Below, in pieces: positions 1 to 5,584 of a stretch of 14,766 bases of DNA (positions within the stretch are counted from its first letter, which is position 1; each line of letters begins with the position of its first letter). Source of the stretch: Bifidobacterium breve (GTDB lineage Bacteria; Actinomycetota; Acidimicrobiia; IMCC26256; PALSA-555). Location: positions 1-14,766 of the forward strand of contig CAMDCC010000039.1 of assembly GCA_945889545.1 (NCBI GenBank). Direction: 5' to 3'. The position numbers and the translations under genes are program-made. A model generated the notes under the pieces. It was not told the origin of the DNA and did no database searches. It saw only the letters and a list, made by a program, of their open reading frames with translations.

Positions 1-1067
1 GGGGTGGACTGGAGATCTACCAGCGACACGTTCGCACGGTTAAAGGCTTCGTAGTAGCCGGTGAAGAAGGGAGGACGCTTCTCTCCGAAGCGATGGTCCT
101 TGGGGACCAGCATCGCGGCGGTCGCCGGGTCCTCGACGAGGTCACGAACCTTCTCGGCGACGAATTCGCACCATTCGGCGTTCGCGGTCTCGTCCATCAG
201 CACGTCGGTGTAGTTGCTGGTGAGCTTCGAGAACCCGGGGCTGCTCCACATCTTCTCGTAGAACGCCCAACGCTCCTTTTTCGAGTCGTCGAAGGTGGCG
301 CGATCGTGCGGCATGTGCAAGAAGCCGGCCACTGACGTGTTCAGTGTCTCGCGGATCGACGCGAAGTCAGCTCGCAGCGATGCTTGCTCCGAGTCGGTGA
401 TCAACGAGTTGTTGAGGGGCGTGCACCAGTTGGGCGTGCGTTGGTACACGGTCAGTGAAGCCACCTCGTTGGCGATCACCGGCACGATCTGCACGCCGCT
501 CGACCCCGTTCCGACGACGGCAACGTGCTTCCCTCTGAAGTCGACCGCCGTCGATGGCCACAGACCGGTGTGGTGCTGCTCGCCGCGAAACGCGTCGCGT
601 CCCTGCACCTCGGGGAAGAACGGGATCGAGAGCACACCGGTCGCGGCGATGAGGAACTGGGCGCGACAGCGCGTGCCGTCGCCGCCGGTGACGTCCCATA
701 TGCCCGATGATTCGTCGTACACGGCCGACGTCACGCGGGCATCGAACTGGATGTGGCGCCGCAGATCGAATTTGTCGACCACGTGGTTCAGGTAGCGCTC
801 GATCTCGGGCTGGTGGGCGAAGAGCTCCTGCCACTCCCACTCGTCGAACAGCTCCTCGGAGAAGAGGTACGCGTACGTGTAGCTCTCCGAGTCGAACTGC
901 GCGCCGGGGTAGCGGTTCCAATACCAGGTGCCTCCTACGCCACCACCGGCCTCGAGGAGTCGGGCGGTGAACCCCTCTTCGAGGGCGCGGTACAGCTGGT
1001 AGATGCCGGAGATGCCGGCGCCCACGACCAGCACGTCGATATCGGGCGAGGTGTTGGTGGGTTCCAT
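1..1067 (-). CDS. Baeyer-Villiger flavin monooxygenase (CHMO-like), N-terminal 355 residues
   Basis: FAD- and NADPH-dependent monooxygenase that would insert oxygen next to a ketone, giving an ester or lactone. The frame is open from ATG at 1067 to the left edge, so the C-terminus is missing; CHMO-type enzymes are about 540 residues. Seen: FAD dinucleotide motif GAGISG at residues 16-21, the GGTWYWNRYPGA block near 45-56, the family fingerprint FxGxxxHxxxWP at 160-171, and the NADPH motif GTGSSG at 186-191. These together separate BVMOs from ordinary flavin monooxygenases. It is divergent from the Rieske oxygenase gene, with 43 bp between the start codons, which suggests a shared catabolic role. 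The substrate cannot be read from sequence. A -10-like TACAAT lies 10 bases before the ATG, so the mRNA may be nearly leaderless. Confidence 0.93.
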   Translation of the reverse strand, partial: MEPTNTSPDIDVLVVGAGISGIYQLYRALEEGFTARLLEAGGGVGGTWYWNRYPGAQFDSESYTYAYLFSEELFDEWEWQELFAHQPEIERYLNHVVDKFDLRRHIQFDARVTSAVYDESSGIWDVTGGDGTRCRAQFLIAATGVLSIPFFPEVQGRDAFRGEQHHTGLWPSTAVDFRGKHVAVVGTGSSGVQIVPVIANEVASLTVYQRTPNWCTPLNNSLITDSEQASLRADFASIRETLNTSVAGFLHMPHDRATFDDSKKERWAFYEKMWSSPGFSKLTSNYTDVLMDETANAEWCEFVAEKVRDLVEDPATAAMLVPKDHRFGEKRPPFFTGYYEAFNRANVSLVDLQST

Positions 1068-1077
1068 GGCGGGGCGG

Positions 1078-1101
1078 ATTGTACCGACCGGTTCGTATAC
1101 C
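1078..1101. promoter_or_regulatory. Divergent promoter region between BVMO and Rieske genes
   Basis: The 43-bp gap between the two start codons holds a minus-strand TACAAT (1083-1078), 10 bases before the BVMO ATG, and a plus-strand TATACC (1096-1101), 9 bases before the Rieske GTG. Both fit -10 boxes with transcripts starting within a few bases of the start codons. Neither start has a Shine-Dalgarno sequence. No convincing -35 boxes were found. This is inferred from position and hexamer match only. Confidence 0.35.
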
Positions 1102-1110
1102 GTTTCCGCC

Positions 1111-2481
1111 GTGGCGATCGTGGAGAAGAAGAGGTCGGCGCTCCCGACGCCGTATGCGATGGACCCCGGGTTCCCGGACCGGGTCCCCAAGGAGCGCTAT
1201 TTCGACCCGGACTTCTACGAGCTGGAGTGCGAGCAGCTGTGGCCGCGGGTCTGGCAGATGGCATGCCGGCTCGAAGAGATCCCGGAGGCGAACGACTTCA
1301 CGACCTACGAGTTCCTCGATCAGTCGATCGTCGTGGTGCGGACTGAAGACATGGGTGCGACTGCGTTCCAGAACGCCTGCCGCCACCGTGGCGTCCAGAT
1401 CGTGCAGGGCCAGGGAACGTGCGAGCGCGGCTTCCAATGCCCGTTCCACGGGTGGCGCTATGGGCCGGACGGCATGAACGCCGGCGTCACGCAGAAGCGA
1501 ACGTTCGCCGAGCACAACCTCGCGCCGGACGACATCAATCTCGTGCCGGTGCGATGCGAGGTGTGGGGTGGAAGCGCGTGGATCAACCTCGACCCCGACG
1601 CCCCGCCCTTGCGTGAGAGCTTCGAGCCAGCGGCGAGCATGCTCGAGGCTTGGAAGATCGAGTCGTTGCGGACCGAGCTGTGGTTCGCGGCCCGGCTCCC
1701 CGTGAACTGGAAGCTCGCCATCGAGGCGTTCGTCGAGATGTACCACGTGGTGCAGACGCACCCGCAGCTCATCATCCCGACACGATTCGGGAAGACCGAC
1801 GATGCGGATTTCGACGCTCGCGCATTCATCGAGGCCGACATCCAGTATCTGCGCGCGATGAGTGAGGGCATGGCCGGCATGTGCCACGCGAACGACGTGG
1901 CCGTCGCCGAGGGCCTGCGCGACATCGAGCTTCCCGCGGACCCCACGGAGGCGAAGGCAACATGGAACCGCACGTTGAACGACGCGGTCATGAGCTGGCA
2001 TCAGAACCGAGGTTCGGACGTGCCCGACCTCAACGACCTCGACGCGCGAGGGATCAACCTCACGTTCTTCCACTGCTTCCCGCACTACTTCGTGCTGCCG
2101 ATGTACAGCAGCGCGTCGCAGTACCGCTTCCGCCCGCTGGGTCCGGAGGAGACGCTGATGGAGATCATGTCGCTCACCCGGTTTCCGGAGGGCGACGAGC
2201 GGGGAAAGCCCACAGCGCCCGAGGCGTGGGGAGCCGACGATCCACGGTGGCCACCGATCCCCGCCCAAGACTTTTCGAACCTGCCACGCCAACAGCAGGG
2301 TCTGCACGCCAAGGGCTTCGAGTACATGCGCCTGTCCGCCGGGCTCGAGGGGCACGTCTCGAACTTCGAGCGGACCATCGACGGCTACCTCGCCGGTCTG
2401 CCGCACGAGCAGCTGCTCCCGGCGCAGCGGGCGGTCAACGTGTATCCGTTCGACAAGCCGATCGCCGACCTGGGATTCTAA
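1111..2481 (+). CDS. Rieske non-heme iron ring-hydroxylating oxygenase, alpha subunit
   Basis: Terminal oxygenase subunit that would hydroxylate an aromatic or polycyclic substrate with O2 and electrons from a separate reductase. With the GTG at 1111 as start the product has 456 residues, normal for the family. The Rieske [2Fe-2S] motif is C90-x-H92 ... C110-x2-H113, with 17 residues between. The mononuclear iron site shows H212 and H217 in EMYHVVQTHP, and D387 in AQDFSN is the likely third ligand, just before the family-typical QQQGL. An upstream in-frame start at 1003 would lie inside the divergent BVMO gene, so it was rejected; ATG 1159 is an alternative. The NTF2-fold gene follows after 30 bases. 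No ferredoxin or reductase gene is in view, so electrons must come from elsewhere. Confidence 0.92.
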   Translation: MAIVEKKRSALPTPYAMDPGFPDRVPKERYFDPDFYELECEQLWPRVWQMACRLEEIPEANDFTTYEFLDQSIVVVRTEDMGATAFQNACRHRGVQIVQGQGTCERGFQCPFHGWRYGPDGMNAGVTQKRTFAEHNLAPDDINLVPVRCEVWGGSAWINLDPDAPPLRESFEPAASMLEAWKIESLRTELWFAARLPVNWKLAIEAFVEMYHVVQTHPQLIIPTRFGKTDDADFDARAFIEADIQYLRAMSEGMAGMCHANDVAVAEGLRDIELPADPTEAKATWNRTLNDAVMSWHQNRGSDVPDLNDLDARGINLTFFHCFPHYFVLPMYSSASQYRFRPLGPEETLMEIMSLTRFPEGDERGKPTAPEAWGADDPRWPPIPAQDFSNLPRQQQGLHAKGFEYMRLSAGLEGHVSNFERTIDGYLAGLPHEQLLPAQRAVNVYPFDKPIADLGF

Positions 2482-2511
2482 GAGAGGCCGGCTTCTGAGA
2501 GGGCTGCCCAC

Positions 2512-2913
2512 ATGAGCACGACAACGACCTTCGCAGAGGTGGCCGAGGGCGTCCGCGCCACGATCGCCGCGTACGCCCAAGCTCTGGACGACGGTCGGAC
2601 CGACGACGTTGTCGCCACCTTCTGCCCCGACGCCGTCTGCGAGATCCCGGGCATGGGCACGTTTGAAGGGCTCGACGCCATCCGCGAGGCCTTCTCCGGA
2701 TGGAAGCCGCGGCGGCCCCAGCGCCACCTGGTGATGAACACGCTCGTCACCGACTGGAACGACCGCGAAGCCACCGCGATCAGCGATCTGGTCTTCCTCC
2801 TTCAGGGTGATTCCGGCTGGGCGATCCAGATGGTGGGCCGGTATCACGACACCCTCCGCAACGTCGACGGCACCTGGCGATTCCACCATCGGGCGGCCAC
2901 GTTCGTGACGTAG
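2512..2913 (+). CDS. SnoaL/NTF2-like fold protein, possible small-subunit or isomerase partner
   Basis: Product of 133 residues with the layout of SnoaL-like NTF2 folds: an N-terminal helix pair (about 5-35, including AYAQALDDGRTDDVVATFCPD), then strands with GxFEGxDAIREAF at about 50-60, and an ending R-YHDTLRNVDGTWRFHHRAA. This ending is typical of SnoaL-like proteins and of ring-hydroxylating dioxygenase beta subunits, which share the fold. GAGAGG about 12-16 bases upstream can serve as ribosome-binding site. It follows the Rieske alpha gene in the same direction, so it may be co-transcribed and act as a beta-like subunit or as an isomerase or dehydratase in the same pathway. Its sequence does not decide between these. 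Confidence 0.85.
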   Translation: MSTTTTFAEVAEGVRATIAAYAQALDDGRTDDVVATFCPDAVCEIPGMGTFEGLDAIREAFSGWKPRRPQRHLVMNTLVTDWNDREATAISDLVFLLQGDSGWAIQMVGRYHDTLRNVDGTWRFHHRAATFVT

Positions 2914-2964
2914 CAGTCGCGAGCTGACCAGTTCACGCCCAGGGTTGTGCGCGAGCCTGGGTGG

Positions 2965-3780
2965 ATGACTGACATCCCAACCCGAACGCCCAGCGGCGCC
3001 CGCAACCAATCAACACCCAAGTTCGCGGGATCGCGCGGCATCGTGCGCATCGTGGTCGCAGCGATTGTTGCCGCGGTGCTCGTTGGTGGTGCTGGCATCT
3101 GGTACTTCGTGTTCCGCGACACTGCGCCCGAGAAGGCCAACATCCGTTCGGCAACCAAGTCGGTCGACAAGCCCGCAAAGGACACGCCGACCGACACGTC
3201 GACCGATACGTCAACCAGCCTCGACGGCACCTGGGTGGTCGATACCAGCATTGGCAGCTTCGATGTGGACGCCGAGGACTACTCGAGCGCATGGCTCGGC
3301 TATCGCGTCCAGGAAGAGCTTGCCGGCATCGGTGCGAAGACCGCCTTCGGTCGAACACCCGAAGTCAGCGGCACGATGACCATCGTTGGCACGACCCTGA
3401 CCGCCGTGGAGATCGAGGGCGATCTCACTGCGCTGCAAAGTGACGAGAGTCGACGTGACGGCTCGTTGAGCCGGCAGTCGATCGAGACGTCGCAGTTTCC
3501 GACGGCCAAGTTCGTGCTCACGGAGCCGATCGACTTTGGCGACGGGGCCGGGGGCCAGACCGTGAGCGTTGACGCTGTGGGTGAGCTCACGATCCATGGC
3601 GTCACCAACGCCGTGACGATCGCGCTCGAAGCGAGTCTCAAGAACGGCACCATCGTCGTGACTGGATCGATCGACATCGTCTTCGCCGACTACGACATCG
3701 AGAAGCCAACGTCGGTGATCGTGATCTCGGTGGAAGACCACGGCGTGATGGAGCTCCAACTCTTTTTCTCTCGGCAGTAG
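2965..3780 (+). CDS. Membrane-anchored YceI-like domain protein
   Basis: Product of 271 residues. A basic N-terminus is followed by one hydrophobic helix (about residues 26-49) ending in WYFVF, then a Thr/Asp/Ser-rich linker (about 60-85). The C-terminal domain has YceI features: DGTWVVDTSIGSF, a stretch with Y-VQEELAGIGAKTAFGRT, an SGTMTIVG strand, SxQFPTAKFVLTEPI, and GELTIHGVTNAV. YceI domains are lipocalin-like beta-barrels that bind isoprenoid-type lipids; here the domain would face outside, tethered to the membrane. The ATG at 2965 was chosen over an in-frame GTG at 2947 because the extension adds only six residues; neither has a well-spaced ribosome-binding site. It may be transcribed with the two genes upstream, but a functional link is not evident. 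Confidence 0.85.
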   Translation: MTDIPTRTPSGARNQSTPKFAGSRGIVRIVVAAIVAAVLVGGAGIWYFVFRDTAPEKANIRSATKSVDKPAKDTPTDTSTDTSTSLDGTWVVDTSIGSFDVDAEDYSSAWLGYRVQEELAGIGAKTAFGRTPEVSGTMTIVGTTLTAVEIEGDLTALQSDESRRDGSLSRQSIETSQFPTAKFVLTEPIDFGDGAGGQTVSVDAVGELTIHGVTNAVTIALEASLKNGTIVVTGSIDIVFADYDIEKPTSVIVISVEDHGVMELQLFFSRQ

Positions 3781-3820
3781 AACCGAGCAAGACCGGGGCC
3801 TTCATCGACCGGTACCTGGG

Positions 3821-3859
3821 GCTTGATGCTGGGGCTTGATGCTGGGGCTTGATGCTGGG
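3821..3859. repeat. Three perfect 13-bp tandem repeats (GCTTGATGCTGGG)
   Basis: Copies at 3821-3833, 3834-3846 and 3847-3859 are identical. A degenerate partial copy (ACTTGACGC) follows at 3860-3868, and a partial one (CTGGG) precedes. The degenerate copy supplies the TTGACG read here as the -35 box of the SOS-like promoter, and each intact copy holds the related hexamer TTGATG. The repeats are non-coding. Confidence 0.9.
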
Positions 3860-3861
3860 AC

Positions 3862-3890
3862 TTGACGCGCGACGCGAACAGGTGTTCGAT
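3862..3890 (+). promoter_or_regulatory. Promoter with -35 TTGACG and -10 TTCGAT, overlapped by a LexA-like box
   Basis: TTGACG at 3862-3867 matches the -35 consensus at five of six positions. A 17-base spacer leads to TTCGAT at 3885-3890 as a weak -10. The operator at 3875-3888 covers the spacer and part of the -10, a typical repression geometry. It would drive the genes at 3965 and 4203. Confidence 0.5.
3875..3888. promoter_or_regulatory. LexA/DinR-type SOS box 1 (CGAACAGGTGTTCG)
   Basis: A perfect match to the Gram-positive SOS consensus CGAACRNRYGTTCG (Cheo box), with perfect CGAACA/TGTTCG arms. With flanking bases it matches 15 of the 16 positions implied by TCGAAC-N4-GTTCGA. It lies 76 bases upstream of the ATG at 3965. 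Confidence 0.7.
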
Positions 3891-3897
3891 ACCCCCC

Positions 3898-3911
3898 CGA
3901 ACCGGTGTTCG
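3898..3911. promoter_or_regulatory. Second LexA-like box (CGAACCGGTGTTCG)
   Basis: The CGAAC and GTTCG arms are perfect with a 4-base spacer; only the first spacer base departs from the RNRY pattern. Centre-to-centre distance to box 1 is 23 bp, about two helical turns, which would suit cooperative binding of two LexA dimers. Confidence 0.55.
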
Positions 3912-3925
3912 CCGGAGCGGGTGTT

Positions 3926-3946
3926 CCCCTCATCGGTGATGAGGGG
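3926..3946 (+). promoter_or_regulatory. Perfect 9-bp hairpin in the leader before the 3965 gene
   Basis: CCCCTCATC (3926-3934) pairs perfectly with GATGAGGGG (3938-3946) across a 3-base loop GGT. It ends four bases before the strong ribosome-binding site GGAGGT (3951-3956). There is no U-tract. It may control translation or mRNA stability, or act as a weak terminator in the leader; which one is not decided by sequence. Confidence 0.55.
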
Positions 3947-3964
3947 CAAGGGAGGTAGGTCTCG

Positions 3965-4195
3965 ATGGGTGTCATGCGAATCGTGGATTCGACGGGCGAC
4001 AGCTCGGTCACGTGGGCGATCGACGACCCCGTGAGCGTGGCCGAAGCCGAAGCGGTGTTCGCCCGGCTGGCGGGGGAGCGCAAGATCCCCTTCGCGCGCA
4101 CTTCCGGCGCACCGGCGTCCGACGCCGAGCGCATCCGCGCGTTCGATCCCGCACTCGAGGAGATCGTCTGGGTTCGCCCGATCGCGGGCGGCTGA
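3965..4195 (+). CDS. Small conserved-looking protein of unknown function (76 aa), likely SOS-regulated
   Basis: The start at ATG 3965 is well supported by GGAGGT eight bases upstream; ATG 3974 is an in-frame alternative. The product is acidic and soluble, without signal peptide or membrane segment. It reads as a short strand pair (MRIVDSTGD..VTW), a helix (VAEAEAVFARLAGE), and a C-terminal FDP-LEEIVWVRPIAGG tail. That tail recalls short proteins I associate with phages and environmental bacteria (pattern FDPxAExIxxxPPxxGG), but this is recall and is not a firm family assignment. The gene sits behind a promoter with two LexA-like boxes and seven bases before the next gene, so the pair likely forms a DNA-damage-responsive operon. 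Confidence 0.72.
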   Translation: MGVMRIVDSTGDSSVTWAIDDPVSVAEAEAVFARLAGERKIPFARTSGAPASDAERIRAFDPALEEIVWVRPIAGG

Positions 4196-4202
4196 CGGGC
4201 GC

Positions 4203-4715
4203 GTGCTCGGTCTCCCCGCGATCGAATCGATCGACGACCTGGCCGACGGCCGTCAGCTCCTCGTCCTCCATGGCGGGGGAGAGATCGTGGTCGGGACGGC
4301 CCGGCCGTATCCCCATCCCGTCGCAGGCTGTGAGTGGCTCTCGGCGCGACCGCGTGTCCACCGAGCTCCACGCGCGGTCCTGCCGCCCCGCCCGGATCGC
4401 CCAGCCGCGACTGCACGCGCCGAGGCACTGCTCGAATCGCTGCTCCAGCCGGTGCAACTCGCCGACTGGCGAACAACTCGACACTTCTGGGTCGACACCC
4501 CGCGCGGCCCGGTCCTGCTCGGCGATCTCTACGCGCTCGTGCACCAGCCCAACAGCGAGCCTGGCATCGAACGCGTCCTTTGCGTGGTGCCGGATCGCCA
4601 CACCGAGCTACCTCGGGCCGACATCTGGGTGAACTTGCTGCTCGTGCTCGCGGTTGAGCCTGACGCGTTCTTCCGCGTGGCGATCCAGCGCGGACTCCGG
4701 GTCAGGCGCGCCTAG
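4203..4715 (+). CDS. Protein of unknown function (170 aa), second gene of the SOS-like operon
   Basis: GTG start seven bases after the previous stop, with no clear ribosome-binding site, which suggests coupled translation. The product is Arg/Pro/Leu-rich. The C-terminal half has a more conserved-looking pattern: TTRHFWVDTPRGPVLLGDLY, then RVLCVVPDRHTELPRADIW, then a hydrophobic NLLLVLAVEPDAFFRVAI. No catalytic motif or membrane segment stands out and I do not recognise the family. Its stop codon lies inside the CTAG that also contains the minus-strand stop of the S51 remnant, so its last residues (RVRRA) may have been changed when that remnant was placed there. A role in a damage response is inferred only from the upstream operators. 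Confidence 0.68.
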   Translation: MLGLPAIESIDDLADGRQLLVLHGGGEIVVGTARPYPHPVAGCEWLSARPRVHRAPRAVLPPRPDRPAATARAEALLESLLQPVQLADWRTTRHFWVDTPRGPVLLGDLYALVHQPNSEPGIERVLCVVPDRHTELPRADIWVNLLLVLAVEPDAFFRVAIQRGLRVRRA

Positions 4716-4822
4716 CTGCTGTTCGGAATCAGGAGGCGAGGGGTCATCGGCGTCTCGTGCACCTCGCCGTCGATCAGTGCGACGCGGTATGCGCTGGCGG
4801 CGGCGTGGGTGCTGACGGCTTC
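4712..4822 (-). pseudogene. 3'-terminal remnant of an S51 peptidase gene (36 codons plus stop)
   Basis: The minus-strand reading of 4822-4712 gives EAVSTHAAASAYRVALIDGE, then VHETPMTPRLLIPNSS and a stop. It aligns without gaps to the last 36 codons of the intact gene at 5585-6301. I count 11 base differences in 111, of which nine are synonymous; the two amino-acid changes are Ile to Met and Cys to Ser. The match stops abruptly beyond 4822, and an in-frame TAG (4828-4826) lies just upstream. It is therefore a gene-end fragment that diverged mainly while still under protein-level selection. It overlaps the stop of the plus-strand gene. Confidence 0.85.
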
Positions 4823-4825
4823 GAA

Positions 4826-4981
4826 CTAGAGATCGCGCTCGCCGTTCGGCGAGGGCGGTCGAGTCTCGCCAATGCGGCCGATCGGCCACGCGCCGTTCCG
4901 ATGGAAGTGCGACGGATTCGGGGTGCTCGTCGATGGCCGCTGTGTTACCGGCGTTGGCGTGCTGTGCTTGCGCTTCGACAT
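4826..4981 (-). CDS. Small basic, proline-rich protein (51 aa), unknown function
   Basis: ATG at 4981 overlaps the TGA of the upstream membrane-protein frame by one base (TGATG), and GGAGGG lies six bases before the ATG. Stop/start overlap plus a near-ideal ribosome-binding site argue for a real, coupled gene despite its size. The product starts MSKRKHSTPTP, is rich in Pro, Ser, Thr and Arg, has HFHRNGAWPIGRIGE near residues 26-40, and has no membrane segment, so it may be largely unstructured. I do not recognise a family. It ends four bases before the S51 remnant and belongs to the two-gene cassette between the S51 3'-end copies. Confidence 0.6.
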   Translation of the reverse strand: MSKRKHSTPTPVTQRPSTSTPNPSHFHRNGAWPIGRIGETRPPSPNGERDL

Positions 4982-5498
4982 CACGTTCCCTCCAGAACCA
5001 GGTTAGCCACGAGCGCGATCACCTCGATGACGAAGAGCGAGAACGCCCACGATTGGACCCGCCAGAGTCGATCAAGCGTCCGCTCGTTGATCTCGTAGTT
5101 ATCGGCAGCGTGGATCGCCAGTTCGCGCATCACGAAGTCCGGATCGGGCTGCGGCGATGGATCGACATAGTCGGTGACGAGTCTGTGGCCGTCGAAGCGC
5201 AACGGGAAGTCCACAGATCGATAGACAAGCACGGTGAGGACTGCGATGACCGTGAAGGCTGCGGCGGCAACCCAGAAGGCGGGACTGCGCCCCCTTGTCT
5301 GCGCGCCCAGGAACGCAGCCGCGATGCCCGCAGCCGTCACGACGATGCTCAAGTGCCCCGGACACTCGACAAGTCCTGGGCTTGCCCATCGAGCGAACGC
5401 ATGGCTTCCCGATACGCGAACTCAGCTAGTGACGGCATGCCTGAAAGACGGGCTGTGACAGCATCCGTGACTGAATGTTCAGCGTGCCGCTTGCTCAT
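4981..5498 (-). pseudogene. Small multi-pass membrane protein gene, broken by a frameshift
   Basis: From ATG 5498 the first frame reads 49 codons, including LAEFAYREAMRSLDGQAQDL and SSVRGT, then hits TGA (5351-5349). The neighbouring frame continues from the same place with LSIVVTAAGIAAAFLGAQ and runs to the stop at 4981-4983. Adding one base near 5352-5354 would join them into one protein of about 171 residues. It would have a soluble helix carrying SLDGQAQDL, two hydrophobic helices, a loop of about 50 residues and a last hydrophobic helix (FSLFVIEVIALVANLVLE). This resembles small actinobacterial membrane proteins of unknown role. The break could be a real deletion, a sequencing error or a recoding site. 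GTG 5513 is an alternative start. Confidence 0.72.
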
Positions 5499-5511
5499 CC
5501 CTTGCTCATCC
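5490..5511. repeat. 11-bp tandem duplication spanning the membrane-protein start codon
   Basis: CTTGCTCATCC occurs at 5490-5500 and 5501-5511. On the minus strand this duplicates ATGAGCAAG. The downstream ATG (5498) opens the long frame, while the upstream ATG (5509) gives only four codons before TGA. Confidence 0.85.
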
Positions 5512-5529
5512 ACGGGGCGGCACTCGACG

Positions 5530-5548
5530 GAACCGTTCGGACGGGTTC
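5530..5548 (-). terminator. Weak hairpin downstream of the S51 peptidase gene
   Basis: GAACCGT (5530-5536) can pair with ACGGGTTC (5541-5548) around the loop TCGG, with one bulged base. It lies about 40 bases after the S51 stop and before the membrane-protein start, where a terminator could sit. There is no U-tract, so support is limited. Confidence 0.3.
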
Positions 5549-5584
5549 GCTCTGACTACGTGTCAGGTGCGACGTCCGGGGCGC

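Noticed and set aside
367..3009. A minus-strand open frame of 880 codons across the Rieske and SnoaL-like genes
   Set aside because: It is the antisense shadow of well-supported plus-strand genes and of the BVMO gene in another frame. The product is Arg/His/Val-rich with no recognisable domain, as expected for GC-rich antisense frames.
4838..4853. CTCGCC-GTTC-GGCGAG hairpin as a terminator
   Set aside because: It lies within the 51-codon ORF on the minus strand and has only a 6-bp stem without a U-tract, so it is likely a coding coincidence. The palindrome GGCCGATCGGCC at 4876-4887 is treated the same way.
5552..5566. CTGAC-TACGT-GTCAG inverted repeat as an operator
   Set aside because: The arms are only 5 bp and match no known site; it is close to chance in a sequence of this length.
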